DNA of 64,000 nucleotides, from positions 2,728,001-2,792,000 of the forward strand of contig NZ_JQNA01000002.1 in the NCBI RefSeq assembly GCF_000745015.1, in the 5' to 3' direction. The stretch is from Burkholderia sp. 9120 (lineage in GTDB: Bacteria; Pseudomonadota; Gammaproteobacteria; Burkholderiales; Burkholderiaceae). Below the pieces are notes generated by a model. It was not told the origin of the DNA, ran no database searches, and was given only the letters and a program-made list of their open reading frames with translations. Positions 17,928 through 27,681 of the stretch are shown here, piece by piece. A program made the translations under genes and the position numbers. Position 1 is the first letter of the stretch; each line of letters starts with the position of its first letter.

Positions 17928-19115
17928 ATGCGTACCGTCTTCTCCCGCCCCGGCCGCTTCGCGCGACTCGTTCATCTCGGCCGAGCGATGGCCTTCGTCG
18001 CGCTCGTCTGCGCGGCACTGCCGGCCGCGACGCCCGCTCATGCAGAGCGCCTGAAAGACCTCGTGCAGATTCAGGGCGTGCGCGACAACCCGCTGATCGG
18101 CTACGGCCTCGTCGTCGGTCTCGACGGCACGGGCGACCAGACCACGCAGACCCCGTTCACCACGCAGACGCTCGCCAACATGCTGGCGAACCTCGGCATC
18201 TCGATCAACAACCAGGCGGCGGGCTCGAGCAATTCGCAGTCGACGCTGTCGAACATCCAGTTGAAGAACGTCGCCGCGGTGATGGTGACGGCGGTGCTGC
18301 CGCCGTTCGCGCGTCCGGGCGAAGCAATCGACGTGACCGTGTCGTCGCTCGGTAATTCGAAGAGCCTGCGCGGCGGCACGCTGCTGCTCACGCCGCTCAA
18401 GGGCGCGGACGGCCAGGTGTATGCGCTCGGTCAGGGCAACCTCGCGGTCGGCGGCGCCGGCGCGAGCGCGAACGGCAGCAAGGTGCAGGTGAATACGCTC
18501 AACGCGGGGCGGATTGCCGGTGGCGCGATTGTCGAACGCGCGGTGCCGACGTCGGTGTCGCAAGCGGGCACGATGCAGCTCGATCTGAACGACATGGACT
18601 ACGACACCACGCAGCGGGTCGTGTCGGCGGTGAACAATACGTTCGGCAGCGGCACGGCCATGGCGCTCGACGGCCGCACGATCCAGTTGCGCGCGCCGAG
18701 CGATCCGGAACAGCAGGTCGCCTTCATGGCGCAATTGCAGAACATCGACGTCAAGCCGGCGCAGGCCGCCGCGAAGGTGATCCTGAACGCGCGTACCGGC
18801 TCGATCGTCATGAATCAGATGGTCACGCTGCAGAGCTGCGCGGTCGCACACGGCAATCTGTCGGTGGTGATCAATACGCAGCCGGTGGTGAGCCAGCCCG
18901 GCGCGTTCTCGAACGGTCAGACCGTCGCGGCCAAGCAGTCGCAGATTCAATTGAAGCAGGACAACGGCGCACTGAAGATGGTGACCGCCGGCGCGAACCT
19001 CGCCGACGTGGTGAAGGCGCTCAACGCACTGGGTGCGACGCCCGCGGATCTGATGTCGATCCTGCAGGCCATGAAGGCAGCGGGCGCTTTGCGCGCCGAC
19101 CTGGAAATCATCTAA
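17928..19115 (+). CDS. flgI: FlgI, P-ring protein
   Basis: FlgI forms the periplasmic P ring around the rod and needs FlgA. The 395-residue precursor has a signal peptide cleaved after AHA. It then begins [21 protein letters not shown], with GLDGTGDQT directly after, the canonical mature start. I chose the ATG at 17928; a GTG at 17919 in the same frame would overlap flgH by seven bases and cannot be excluded. The family motif [17 protein letters not shown] closes the protein. Confidence 0.96.
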   Translation: MRTVFSRPGRFARLVHLGRAMAFVALVCAALPAATPAHAERLKDLVQIQGVRDNPLIGYGLVVGLDGTGDQTTQTPFTTQTLANMLANLGISINNQAAGSSNSQSTLSNIQLKNVAAVMVTAVLPPFARPGEAIDVTVSSLGNSKSLRGGTLLLTPLKGADGQVYALGQGNLAVGGAGASANGSKVQVNTLNAGRIAGGAIVERAVPTSVSQAGTMQLDLNDMDYDTTQRVVSAVNNTFGSGTAMALDGRTIQLRAPSDPEQQVAFMAQLQNIDVKPAQAAAKVILNARTGSIVMNQMVTLQSCAVAHGNLSVVINTQPVVSQPGAFSNGQTVAAKQSQIQLKQDNGALKMVTAGANLADVVKALNALGATPADLMSILQAMKAAGALRADLEII

Positions 19116-19127
19116 GGAAGACAGCAG

Positions 19128-20135
19128 ATGAATTCGGACACGATCAATTCCGCCAACTCGGCCAATGCGGCCAACGAGCTGACCCAGCGCTTCGCGCTCG
19201 ACGTCCAGGGTTTCAGCAAGCTGAGCGCGCAGGTCAAGGCGTCGCCGCAAGCCGGCATGAAGATGGCTGCGCAGCAGTTCGACGCGGTTTTCACGCAAAT
19301 GATGCTGAAAAGCATGCGCGATGCGACGCCGCAGGATGGTCCATTCGATTCGCATGACAGCGCGACCTTCACGTCGATGATGGATCAGCAGATGTCGCAG
19401 CAGTTGTCGCAAAAGGGTATCGGCGTGGCCGATGCGATGCTCAAGCAGTTGATGCGTAATCAGGGCATCCAGACGGGCGGCGCCGGCGGCGCGGGCGGTC
19501 TCGCCGGCATGGCCAACGCACTGGGCGGCGGCAGCGGCGGTGGCGACGAAGGTCAGACCGCGGCGCTGAACGCGCTCGCAAAAGCGTATGGCAATGCGCA
19601 AGCCAACGGCCAGTTGGCCATGGGCAGGGGCTACTCGGCCAACAGCGCGCTGACTCCGCCGCTCAAGGGCGACGGCACCTCGCCGAAGGTCGACGCGTTC
19701 GTCGACAAGCTCGCCGCACCCGCTCAGGCTGCCAGCGCGGCGACCGGGATTCCGGCGCGCTTCATCATCGGTCAGGCCGCGCTCGAATCGGGCTGGGGCA
19801 AGAGCGAGATCAAGAAGACGGACGGCTCGACCAGCCACAACGTGTTCGGCATCAAGGCAACCAAAGACTGGACCGGCAAGACCGTTTCGACCGTCACGAC
19901 CGAGTATGTGAACGGCAAGCCGCAGCGCACCGTCGAAAAATTCCGCGCGTACGACTCGTACCAGGAAGCAATGACCGACTATGCGAGCCTGCTCAAGAAC
20001 AATCCGCGTTATGCGCAAGTCATCAACTCGGCGCACGACGTGAGCGGTTTCGCCAACGGTATGCAGCGCGCCGGTTACGCGACCGACCCGCATTACGCGA
20101 AAAAACTGATGTCCATCATGCAAAAGATGGGCTGA
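19128..20135 (+). CDS. flgJ: FlgJ, rod cap and peptidoglycan hydrolase
   Basis: FlgJ scaffolds rod growth and opens the cell wall. The 335-residue protein has both domains. The rod-cap part spans residues about 15-110 and includes MKMAAQQFDAVFTQMMLKSM. The C-terminal part, from about 180, is a glucosaminidase domain. The probable catalytic acid is Glu220 in AALESGWGKSE, and NVFGIKATKDW and GYATDPHYAKKL follow. A Gly-rich linker joins the domains. It is the last gene of the flgB operon. Confidence 0.96.
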   Translation: MNSDTINSANSANAANELTQRFALDVQGFSKLSAQVKASPQAGMKMAAQQFDAVFTQMMLKSMRDATPQDGPFDSHDSATFTSMMDQQMSQQLSQKGIGVADAMLKQLMRNQGIQTGGAGGAGGLAGMANALGGGSGGGDEGQTAALNALAKAYGNAQANGQLAMGRGYSANSALTPPLKGDGTSPKVDAFVDKLAAPAQAASAATGIPARFIIGQAALESGWGKSEIKKTDGSTSHNVFGIKATKDWTGKTVSTVTTEYVNGKPQRTVEKFRAYDSYQEAMTDYASLLKNNPRYAQVINSAHDVSGFANGMQRAGYATDPHYAKKLMSIMQKMG

Positions 20136-20185
20136 GCGATATCCCATGCACGCGACGGGGCCAGGTGCATAACAAGACGGACGAG

Positions 20186-20209
20186 GCCGGCTGTCCACGG
20201 GCAGCCGGC
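20186..20209 (+). terminator. hairpin after flgJ
   Basis: GCCGGCTG and CAGCCGGC pair across an eight-base loop, 50 bases after the flgJ stop. No T-run follows. It precedes the next promoter, so it plausibly ends the operon with other help. Confidence 0.45.
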
Positions 20210-20281
20210 CCAGCCGCGCGAGGCGGATGGGGTGAATCGGGCGGTTTTAACGTTTGCGGCAAATAATTCATTACAGGCCCC

Positions 20282-20308
20282 TAAATTTTGGCCTGGCGAT
20301 GCCGCTAA
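20282..20308 (+). promoter_or_regulatory. sigma-28 promoter of the PilZ/YcgR gene
   Basis: TAAATTTT (20282-20289), an 11-base spacer and GCCGCTAA (20301-20308) match the sigma-28 pattern. No other promoter is apparent in the 268-base gap. Confidence 0.8.
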
Positions 20309-20403
20309 TCAGTTAGACCCGATACCGGAAAGCGCAGTATTGTCCGGTTGAATGCGCGTGCTGCGGCTTCGATGAAGACCGCGCGAAAGCCCCGGCAGGA
20401 GCC

Positions 20404-21216
20404 TTGGCACGCGCCCGCAAGAACATGCATACCGGCAAGCCCATGGATATGAACCAGTCGAATGGCCAGACCGAAGCGCCCGGCCAGCCGCACGCTTCAC
20501 CAGACGAAAGTTCCAACGATTTCGGTCGTCGCAATCCGCTGGAGATCGGCGTACAGCTACGCAATCTCGTCAATCGCGGCGATTTCCTCACTGCTCAATA
20601 CGCGAGCGGCCAGCTCGTCACGCGGCTGCTCGACGTCGACGTGCGCGGGCGCACCTTCACGTTCGACTGGGGCGCGCTCGCCGAACAGAACCAGGGCCTG
20701 CTGGCCGCGCCGCGCTGCCAGTTCCATGCGCAGCCGGACGGCGTGCGCGTCGAGTTCGCCACCTCCACACCGCGCGAGACCCGCTACGAAGGGCTGCCGG
20801 CGTTCGAAGCCGACTTCCCCGAGGTGCTGTTTTACGTGCAGCGCCGCGAATATTTCCGCGTCGATGCGCCGATTCTCGATCCGTACATGTGTACCGGCCG
20901 TTTGCCTGAGGGCGATACGTTCCGCTTCGAAGTGCACGATCTGTCGCTGGGCGGCGTCGGCATGCGCACCACCGACGAACGCGTCGCCGAATTGCCGATG
21001 GGCACCCAGCTGCTGGATTGCGAGCTGATGCTCGGCGCGCTCGGCCGTCTTTCGCTCGATCTGCAACTGGTGTCGCACCGCTCCACCGCGTTGCCGAACG
21101 GCACGCAGCGCTACCAGTTGGGCTTCCGTTTTCTGACGCTGCCGGGCAGCGCCGAAAACACGCTGCAACGCCTGATCACGCAGCTCGAAATGAAGCGCCG
21201 CTCGCTGGTGCGCTGA
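20404..21216 (+). CDS. ycgR: YcgR-like PilZ c-di-GMP flagellar brake
   Basis: YcgR binds cyclic di-GMP and then slows the motor through FliG and MotA. The 270-residue frame has the two-domain layout. An N-terminal YcgR domain spans about residues 45-145. A PilZ domain follows, with the RxxxR motif as Arg148 to Arg152 in RREYFRVD and the D/NxSxxG motif as Asp179, Ser181 and Gly184 in DLSLGGVG. Both are intact, so ligand binding is expected. The start is uncertain: TTG 20404, ATG 20425 and ATG 20443 are in frame and none has an ideal ribosome site. It lies between flgJ and flgK behind its own sigma-28 promoter. Confidence 0.9.
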   Translation: MARARKNMHTGKPMDMNQSNGQTEAPGQPHASPDESSNDFGRRNPLEIGVQLRNLVNRGDFLTAQYASGQLVTRLLDVDVRGRTFTFDWGALAEQNQGLLAAPRCQFHAQPDGVRVEFATSTPRETRYEGLPAFEADFPEVLFYVQRREYFRVDAPILDPYMCTGRLPEGDTFRFEVHDLSLGGVGMRTTDERVAELPMGTQLLDCELMLGALGRLSLDLQLVSHRSTALPNGTQRYQLGFRFLTLPGSAENTLQRLITQLEMKRRSLVR

Positions 21217-21298
21217 GCTTTCGCGGATGGATCACGAGGCCCCGGCGGCACGGCCTCGCAAACGTTGAAACAAACGTCGAACACGCATCGGAACGGCC

Positions 21299-21325
21299 TC
21301 AATTTTTCCGCATCGAGGCCGTTAA
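21299..21325 (+). promoter_or_regulatory. sigma-28 promoter of flgKL
   Basis: TCAATTTT (21299-21306), 11 bases, then GCCGTTAA (21318-21325). The -10 element lies 57 bases before the flgK start. The only departure from the other sites is C at the second position of the -35. Confidence 0.8.
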
Positions 21326-21382
21326 ACAGACTGTTCAAGCAACGCGGCGGCATGCGGTCGATGTCGCCCTTCAGGATGACGC

Positions 21383-23356
21383 ATGTCAGATCTCATCAAT
21401 CTCGGCCTCAGTGGACTGAACGCAGCCCAGTGGGGACTCACGACGACCGGCCAGAACATCAGCAACGCGTCGACGCCCGGCTATACGATCGAAACCCCGG
21501 TCTACGCGGAAAGCGGCGGCCAGTACACGGGTTCCGGCTATCTGCCGCAAGGCGTTTCGACCACCACGGTGACGCGCCAGTACAGCCAGTATCTGACGAC
21601 CCAGTTGAACAATGCGCAAGCGTCGGGTAGCTCGCTGTCGACCTACAACACGCTGATCTCGCAACTGAACAATCTGATCGGCAGCCCGACTGCCGGGATT
21701 TCGAGCGCGATCACCAGCTACTTCACCGGCTTGCAGAACGTCTCGAACAGCCCGTCGACACTGTCGACCCGCCAGACCGCGGTGAGCGGCGCGCAGACGC
21801 TGGTGAACCAGATCAATGCCGCGGGCCAGCAATACGACTCGCTGCGCCAGAGCGTCAACACGCAGCTCACCAACACCGTTTCGCAGATCAACAGCTACAC
21901 GCAGCAGATCGCGCAGTTGAACGGCCAGATCGCTCAGGCCAGCACGCAAGGCCAGCCGCCGAACCAACTGATGGATCAGCGCGACCTCGCCGTGTCCAAT
22001 CTGTCGCAACTGGTGGGCGTGCAGGTCGTCAACAGCAACGGCAGCTATAGCGTGTTCATGGGCAACGGGCAGCCGCTCGTGTCGTCCACCAACAGCTATA
22101 ACCTGGGCACCGCGCCGTCGACGGGCGACTCCAGCGAACTGTCCGTGCAGTACCTCGGCCAGGCCGGCGCGAATCCGGCCGCCACGCCGCAAAACCTGCC
22201 GGACAGCAAAGTCACCGGCGGCTCGCTGGGCGGCCTGCTGCAGTTCCGCAGCCAGACGCTCGATCCGGGTGAAGCGCAACTCGGCGCGATCGCCGTGAGC
22301 TTCTCCGCGCAGGTCAACGCGCAAAACAGCCTGGGCATTACGCTCGGCGGCACCCAGGGCGGCGCGCTGTTCTCGGTGGGCAGCCCGACGGTCTACGCGA
22401 ACACGCAGAACACCGGCAACGCCTCACTGAACGTTTCGTTCGCGAACCCCGCGCAGCCGACCACCGGCGACTACACGCTCGCCTTCAACGGCAGCACCTA
22501 CACGCTGACCGACAACTCGAGCGGCGCAGTGGTGGGCTCGGCGAGCAATCTGAGCCAGCCGATCAACGGCCTGAATTTTTCGACCACCGGCACGATGAAA
22601 GCCGGCGACTCGTTCACGGTCGAGCCGACCCGTGGCGCGTTGAACAGCTTCGCGACCGCCTCGACCGATCCGGCGGCGATCGCCGCCGCGCTGCCGTTGC
22701 AGGTGGCGGCCTCGACCGGCAACACCGGCACGGCGACGATCACCTCGCCGTCGGTGACGGCCGGCTACACGATGCCGAATTCGACGACCACGCTGGCGTA
22801 CAACGGCACGGGTCTGACCGGTTTCCCGGCCGGTTCGACGGTGACCGTGGCCGGCACGCCGCCGACCAGTTATCCGATTACCGACGCGACCACCGTGGTG
22901 CCGTATTCGACGGCCAACGGCGCGACGCTGACGATCACCAATTCGTCCGCCGGCCAGATGAACAAGGTCACGATGACCATCAGCGGCACGCCGGCCGCAG
23001 GCGACAAGTTCACCATCGGCCCGAACACCGGCGCGACCAGCGACGGCCGCAACGCGCTGGCGCTGTCGAACCTCTCCACCGCGAAGGCGTTGGCGGGCGG
23101 CACGGTCACGCTGAGCGGCGCGTACGCGAACTACGTCAACCAGATCGGCAACCAGACCAACCAGGTGCAGACGGCGAGCACGGCGCAAACCGCGCTGGTG
23201 ACGCAGATCACCGCCGCGCAGCAGTCGGTCTCGGGCGTGAACATTAACGAGGAAGCAGCCAACCTGCTTCAGTATCAGCAGCTCTATCAGGCGAACAGCA
23301 AGGTGATTCAGACCGCGCAGACCCTGTTCCAGACGTTGCTTGGCATCTTCCAGTGA
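21383..23356 (+). CDS. flgK: FlgK, hook-filament junction protein 1
   Basis: FlgK joins hook to filament. The 657-residue protein begins with LSGLNAAQWGLTTTGQNISN and ASTPGYT, the FlgK signature. It has a helical D1 region and ends with NEEAANLLQYQQLYQANSKV, the conserved C-terminal helix. The central 22468-23030 region holds two Thr/Gly-rich beta stretches with GDSFTVEP and GDKFTIGP. These resemble modules in FlgE and FlgL. It is 100 residues longer than enteric FlgK. FlgN is its chaperone. Confidence 0.97.
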   Translation: MSDLINLGLSGLNAAQWGLTTTGQNISNASTPGYTIETPVYAESGGQYTGSGYLPQGVSTTTVTRQYSQYLTTQLNNAQASGSSLSTYNTLISQLNNLIGSPTAGISSAITSYFTGLQNVSNSPSTLSTRQTAVSGAQTLVNQINAAGQQYDSLRQSVNTQLTNTVSQINSYTQQIAQLNGQIAQASTQGQPPNQLMDQRDLAVSNLSQLVGVQVVNSNGSYSVFMGNGQPLVSSTNSYNLGTAPSTGDSSELSVQYLGQAGANPAATPQNLPDSKVTGGSLGGLLQFRSQTLDPGEAQLGAIAVSFSAQVNAQNSLGITLGGTQGGALFSVGSPTVYANTQNTGNASLNVSFANPAQPTTGDYTLAFNGSTYTLTDNSSGAVVGSASNLSQPINGLNFSTTGTMKAGDSFTVEPTRGALNSFATASTDPAAIAAALPLQVAASTGNTGTATITSPSVTAGYTMPNSTTTLAYNGTGLTGFPAGSTVTVAGTPPTSYPITDATTVVPYSTANGATLTITNSSAGQMNKVTMTISGTPAAGDKFTIGPNTGATSDGRNALALSNLSTAKALAGGTVTLSGAYANYVNQIGNQTNQVQTASTAQTALVTQITAAQQSVSGVNINEEAANLLQYQQLYQANSKVIQTAQTLFQTLLGIFQ

Positions 23357-23366
23357 GGCGTTGAAC

Positions 23367-24590
23367 ATGCGTATCTCCAGCGCGCAGTACTTCAACATGA
23401 ACGTGCAGACAATGAGCAACCAGCAAGCTCAGTTGTCGCAGATCTATGCCGAGATTTCGAGCGGCGTGAGTCTGTCCACGCCGTCGGACAATCCGCTCGG
23501 CGCGGCGCAGGCCGTGCAGTTGAGCTCGACGGCCACCACGCTTGCGCAGTACACGACCAATCAGACCTCCGCGCTCGCGTCGATGCAGCAGGAAGACTCG
23601 ACGCTCGGCAGCGTCAACACCGTGCTGACGACCATTCACACGCTGGTGCTGCGCGCCGGCGACGGTTCGCTGACCGACAGCGACCGCGGCGCGCTCGCCA
23701 CGCAATTGACGAGTCTGCGCAGCCAGTTGATGACGCTCGCCAATTCCACCGACCCGCAGGGCAACTACCTGTTCGCCGGCTATCAAAGCGGCGCCCAGCC
23801 GTACTCGACGACCGCCTCCGGCGCCGTGACCTATTCGGGCGACACCGGCTCGCCGGCTGTGCAGATTACCGGCTCGCGTACGCTGCAGACCGGCGATAAC
23901 GGGCTCGCGATCTTCGGCAGCGTCGCGTCGATCGGCACCAGCGCGGTGCCGGCGGGAGCGGCCGGCAACACCGGCACCGGCGTGGTCAGCAGCGTCAGCC
24001 TGACCAATCCGACCGACCCGACCAACGCGGACACGTACAAGATCAACTTCGTGTCGGGGACCACCTACACCGTGAGCCAGACCAATCCGGCCACCGGCGC
24101 GACGAGCACGAGCCCGGCGCAGCCGTTCACGGCCGGTTCGGCGATCACGATCGGCGGCCAGTCGGTGTCGATCAGCGGCGCGCCGAATTCGGGCGACAGC
24201 TTTACGGTGACGCCGGCGACGCAGGGCAGCATGGACGTGTTCGCCAATCTGAGCCAGTTGATCACCACGTTGCAAACGCCGCTCACGCCCGGCGCGCAGA
24301 CGGCCAGCTTCCAGAGCCAACTGACCACCAGCATGACGCAGCTCGAAAACACGATGAACAACGTGCAGACGGCGCAGGCGACCGTGGGTGGCCGCATGAA
24401 CGAAGTGCAGGCTTTGCAGACGGTCACGCAGACCAACACGCTGCAGACCGCGAGCAACCTGGCGGATTTGACGCAGACCGACATGGTCAAGACGATCGGT
24501 CAGTACACGCTGACGCAGAACGCGCTGCAAGCGGCACAGCAGGCCTTCGCGAAGATTCAGAACATCTCGCTGTTCCAGTACCTGAACTAG
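23367..24590 (+). CDS. flgL: FlgL, hook-filament junction protein 3
   Basis: The 407-residue protein starts MRISSAQYFNMNVQTMSNQQ, followed by PSDNPLGAAQAVQL, which is FlgL-like and related to flagellin. The longer frame from 23340 overlaps the end of flgK and was rejected. The N- and C-terminal helices flank a variable domain with GDSFTVTPAT. It is co-transcribed with flgK, ten bases apart. Confidence 0.96.
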   Translation: MRISSAQYFNMNVQTMSNQQAQLSQIYAEISSGVSLSTPSDNPLGAAQAVQLSSTATTLAQYTTNQTSALASMQQEDSTLGSVNTVLTTIHTLVLRAGDGSLTDSDRGALATQLTSLRSQLMTLANSTDPQGNYLFAGYQSGAQPYSTTASGAVTYSGDTGSPAVQITGSRTLQTGDNGLAIFGSVASIGTSAVPAGAAGNTGTGVVSSVSLTNPTDPTNADTYKINFVSGTTYTVSQTNPATGATSTSPAQPFTAGSAITIGGQSVSISGAPNSGDSFTVTPATQGSMDVFANLSQLITTLQTPLTPGAQTASFQSQLTTSMTQLENTMNNVQTAQATVGGRMNEVQALQTVTQTNTLQTASNLADLTQTDMVKTIGQYTLTQNALQAAQQAFAKIQNISLFQYLN

Positions 24591-24616
24591 GCGTCAAAGC
24601 AGTCTGAAACGAAGAA

Positions 24617-24656
24617 GGGCGGATCCCGGTGTGAACCGGGATCCGCCCTTTCTGTT
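24617..24656. terminator. bidirectional terminator between flgL and fliR
   Basis: A 14-base perfect stem (24617-24630 with 24635-24648) closes a four-base GTGA loop, followed by TTTCTGTTT. It lies between convergent flgL and fliR and can end both operons; the minus-side tail is TTCTTCG. Confidence 0.85.
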
Positions 24657-24696
24657 TGTGGCAGCGTTTCTTTTCGTTGCGGTCAGGTCTTGCTAT

Positions 24697-25479
24697 CTAT
24701 CGAAACCCGGCCGCCACGCGTCCCATCTGATCGATCCCGATGTCGAACAGCCGCATGAAGAACGGAATCATGTTCGGGATCATCAGCTGCAGGAGCAGCA
24801 TGCCGATCAGCATGGTCAGCGGGAAACCGATCTGGAACACGCCGATTTGCGGCGCCGCGCGGTTCAGGATGCCGAGCGCGAGGTTGGTGATGAGCAGCGC
24901 GACGACCACCGGCAGCGACAGCAGCAGACCCGCCGAAAACACCGTGTTGCCGAACATCGCCAGCGTGTGCCAGCCGGGCGCGCCGAGCAGATTCGCCGAC
25001 ACCGGCACCGACTGGAAGGTTGCGAGCAGCGCGCTGATCATTTGCAGATGACCGTCGATCACCAGAAACACGAGCATCGCGATGGTGTTCATGTAGCTCG
25101 ACAGCACCTGGCTCGAACTACTCGCCTGCGCGTCGAAGAAGGTCGCGAAGCCGAGGCCCATGCCGAGGCCGACGAAGTCGCCGGTCGCGCTAATGGCCTG
25201 GAACACGATCTGCATGGTCACGCCGAGCGCGATGCCGATCAGAAACTGATTGATGATGATCCACACGCCCGCGCCGGAAAACACCGTGAATTGCGGCATC
25301 GCGCCGAGCGTGGGCGCGACGATGATCGTAATGAAGGCCGCGAGGCCGATCTTTACGCGCATCGGCAAGGCTTTGTTGCCGAGCACCGGCGCGGTGGCGA
25401 CCAGCGCGAGAATCCGCACGAACGGCCACAGGAAGGCCGTGAGCCAGCCGTTCAGTTGCGCGTAGGTGACGGAGAACAT
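24697..25479 (-). CDS. fliR: FliR, export gate protein
   Basis: FliR joins FliP and FliQ in the helical core of the export gate. The 260-residue protein is mostly hydrophobic and has the RILALVATAPVLGNKALPMRVKIGLA stretch near its start, typical of FliR. It closes the fliLMNOPQR operon. Confidence 0.96.
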   Translation of the reverse strand: MFSVTYAQLNGWLTAFLWPFVRILALVATAPVLGNKALPMRVKIGLAAFITIIVAPTLGAMPQFTVFSGAGVWIIINQFLIGIALGVTMQIVFQAISATGDFVGLGMGLGFATFFDAQASSSSQVLSSYMNTIAMLVFLVIDGHLQMISALLATFQSVPVSANLLGAPGWHTLAMFGNTVFSAGLLLSLPVVVALLITNLALGILNRAAPQIGVFQIGFPLTMLIGMLLLQLMIPNMIPFFMRLFDIGIDQMGRVAAGFR

Positions 25480-25516
25480 GACAGCGGGGAAGGGTGAGCG
25501 AGGACCGGCGCCGCGC

Positions 25517-25786
25517 TCAGTTGACGAGCGTCGGAATGTTGGTGAGCGTCTGGCGCAGATAGTCGAGCATGGTGGTCAGCATCCACGGGCCGGCAATCAC
25601 CATGGTCACGGCAATCGCGAGCAGCTTCGGAATGAACGACAAGGTCGTTTCGTTGATCTGCGTGGCGGCCTGGAACAGGCTCACCACCAGACCGACCACC
25701 AGCGCGACCAGCAGCAGCGGCGCGGCGAGCAGCAGGCCGACATACATGGCCTGGTGCGCGAGCGTCATGACGGATTCTTGATTCAT
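25517..25786 (-). CDS. fliQ: FliQ, export gate protein
   Basis: The 89-residue protein has two transmembrane helices, with LVALVVGLVVSLFQAATQI and the following NETTLSFIPKLL, the conserved FliQ pattern. Length equals the family norm. It lies between fliP and fliR. Confidence 0.97.
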   Translation of the reverse strand: MNQESVMTLAHQAMYVGLLLAAPLLLVALVVGLVVSLFQAATQINETTLSFIPKLLAIAVTMVIAGPWMLTTMLDYLRQTLTNIPTLVN

Positions 25787-25838
25787 GGCGAGGGAACCGG
25801 AAAGCGTGAAGGGCGTCAGCCCCGATTAAATAGCGCGC

Positions 25839-26675
25839 TTAAACGAAGCTCTGCGCGAGCGAGCCGAGCAGCAACTGCCAGCCGTCGACCAGCACGAACA
25901 GCATCAGCTTGAACGGCAGCGAGATCGTGGCGGGCGACACCATCATCATCCCCATCGACATCAGCACGCTCGCTACCACCATGTCGATGATGAGGAACGG
26001 AATGAAGATCGTGAAGCCGATCTGGAAACCCGTCTTCAGTTCGCTGGTGACGAACGAGGGCACCAGCAGCGACAGCGGCACGTCTTCCGGACCTTGCATT
26101 GGCGCGGCGTGCGAGATGCGGGCGAACAAGGCCAGATCGGTTTCGCGGGTCTGCCGCAGCATGAAGGTCTTGAACGGCGCGAGACCGCGATTGACCGCCG
26201 TTTCCATCGGAATCGTGCCGTCGGAAAAGGGCTTGTAGCCGTCGTTGTAGGCCTTGTCGAGAACCGGCGACATGACGAACAGCGTGAGGAACAGCGCCAG
26301 ACCGACCAGCACCTGATTCGGCGGCGTGGTGGCCGTGCCGAGCGCCTGGCGCAGCAGCGACAACACGATGATGATGCGCGTAAAGCTCGTCATCATCAGC
26401 ACCATCGCCGGCAGGAACGACAGCATCGTGAGCAGCAGCATTGTCTGCACGCTCAGCGAATAGGTCGTACCGCCGTTCGGACCGGGGCTCGTGTTGAAGG
26501 CCGGCAAACCGGCGGCTTGCGCGAACGACAGCGTCGGCAGCGCGAGCATCAGCGCGGGCAGTGCGAGCGGCGCGATACGGCGCGCGACGCGACCGAGCGC
26601 GGCCATAACTGTCGAAGCGGTGCTGTGCATGCGAGCGGATTGCGCGTGACGCGCCGAAGAAAGACTGAACTGCAT
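25839..26675 (-). CDS. fliP: FliP, export gate protein
   Basis: FliP forms the pentameric base of the export channel. The 278-residue protein has a cleavable signal peptide (ending near SFAQA) and then [20 protein letters not shown] and [15 protein letters not shown]. The [19 protein letters not shown] helix follows. The ATG at 26675 shares one base with the fliO stop, TAATG. A GTG or longer frame back to 27008 lies inside fliO and was rejected. Confidence 0.97.
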   Translation of the reverse strand: MQFSLSSARHAQSARMHSTASTVMAALGRVARRIAPLALPALMLALPTLSFAQAAGLPAFNTSPGPNGGTTYSLSVQTMLLLTMLSFLPAMVLMMTSFTRIIIVLSLLRQALGTATTPPNQVLVGLALFLTLFVMSPVLDKAYNDGYKPFSDGTIPMETAVNRGLAPFKTFMLRQTRETDLALFARISHAAPMQGPEDVPLSLLVPSFVTSELKTGFQIGFTIFIPFLIIDMVVASVLMSMGMMMVSPATISLPFKLMLFVLVDGWQLLLGSLAQSFV

Positions 26676-27214
26676 TAACGAACCCCGTTGCCTTGCCCGT
26701 TGAACCGTTTGCCCACTTCGCCTTTCAACGCATCGCGAAAGCGTTGGCCGAAGCTGCCGGGCAACGCGGCGCTGGTGCCGGGCGCAGCCGGCGACGTGGC
26801 GCCGGCGGGATCGAGCGCGGCGGAACCCGCCGGCATCGTATGAAGGAGTCGTACATTGCCGGGCGCCGTGCCGAGCACGAGCCACGTATCGCCGATCTCG
26901 ACGACCGCGACGCGTTCCTTGCCGCCGAGCGAGGCGCCGCCGACCGTTTTCACGAGGCCGCCGCGACTGGCCGGCTGCAGGCCGAAACGGCGCGCGAGCC
27001 AGCCGCACGCGAACACCAGGCCGATCACGACCAGCAACGCGAAGATGGTTTGCAATACCGCGCCGACGCCGAGTGCCGGAACGGCGGTGCCGGCGCCGAC
27101 ACCGGAAGCGATTTTCGCGGCGTTGTTGACCGCGTTCATGTCGGCCGCGAACGCCGCGAACGGCATGGCCAGCAGGGCGATCGAGGCCGAAGCGCGACCG
27201 GCAAAGCGTTTCAT
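26675..27214 (-). CDS. fliO: FliO, export gate assembly protein
   Basis: FliO helps assemble the FliP ring. The 179-residue protein has a signal-like start and one strong membrane helix ([20 protein letters not shown], about residues 60-79). A soluble FliO domain with [20 protein letters not shown] follows. It overlaps the fliN stop by four bases. Confidence 0.93.
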   Translation of the reverse strand: MKRFAGRASASIALLAMPFAAFAADMNAVNNAAKIASGVGAGTAVPALGVGAVLQTIFALLVVIGLVFACGWLARRFGLQPASRGGLVKTVGGASLGGKERVAVVEIGDTWLVLGTAPGNVRLLHTMPAGSAALDPAGATSPAAPGTSAALPGSFGQRFRDALKGEVGKRFNGQGNGVR

Positions 27215-27681
27215 CGATTCAACTTCCGGATACGTTCGGACGGCGTGATGATGTCGGTCAGACGGATACCGAACTTGTCGTTCACCACCACCACTTCACC
27301 CTGTGCGATCAGACAGCCGTTGACCAGCACGTCCATCGGTTCGCCGGCCATGCCGTCCAGTTCCACCACCGAACCCTGCGCCAGCTGCAGCAGGTTGCGG
27401 ATCGCGATCTTGGTGCGGCCGAGTTCAACGGTCATCTGGACAGGAATGTCCAGGATCATGTCGATGTCGTTGCGCGTCGTGGTCGGTTCGACTTTCGACA
27501 GCGGCTGGAACACGCCCGCCGTGGTCGGGCTGGCTTCTTCGTTGTCGTTCTGCTCGGCCAGCGCGCTGGCCCAGTCCGCCATTGCCGTATCGTCTTCGGC
27601 CGAGACCTCGTCAGCCGCCATTTGGGGCGCAGTGCCGGCCAGTTCGGTCTCAGGCTTTGCGTTCAGATCACTCATATCCAC
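27211..27681 (-). CDS. fliN: FliN, C-ring switch protein
   Basis: FliN forms the lower C ring and docks FliH. The 156-residue protein has an acidic low-complexity N-terminus of about 70 residues and a SpoA domain with [20 protein letters not shown], then [21 protein letters not shown]. It is longer than the 137-residue enteric form in the N-terminal tail only. The start overlaps fliM by 14 bases; a second ATG lies two codons in. Confidence 0.97.
   Translation of the reverse strand: MDMSDLNAKPETELAGTAPQMAADEVSAEDDTAMADWASALAEQNDNEEASPTTAGVFQPLSKVEPTTTRNDIDMILDIPVQMTVELGRTKIAIRNLLQLAQGSVVELDGMAGEPMDVLVNGCLIAQGEVVVVNDKFGIRLTDIITPSERIRKLNR

Noticed and set aside
17859..20198. 779-residue open frame on the minus strand opposite flgH-flgJ
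   Set aside because: It lies exactly across three well-supported genes, is Arg/His-rich as expected of a high-GC antisense frame, and has no recognisable domain.
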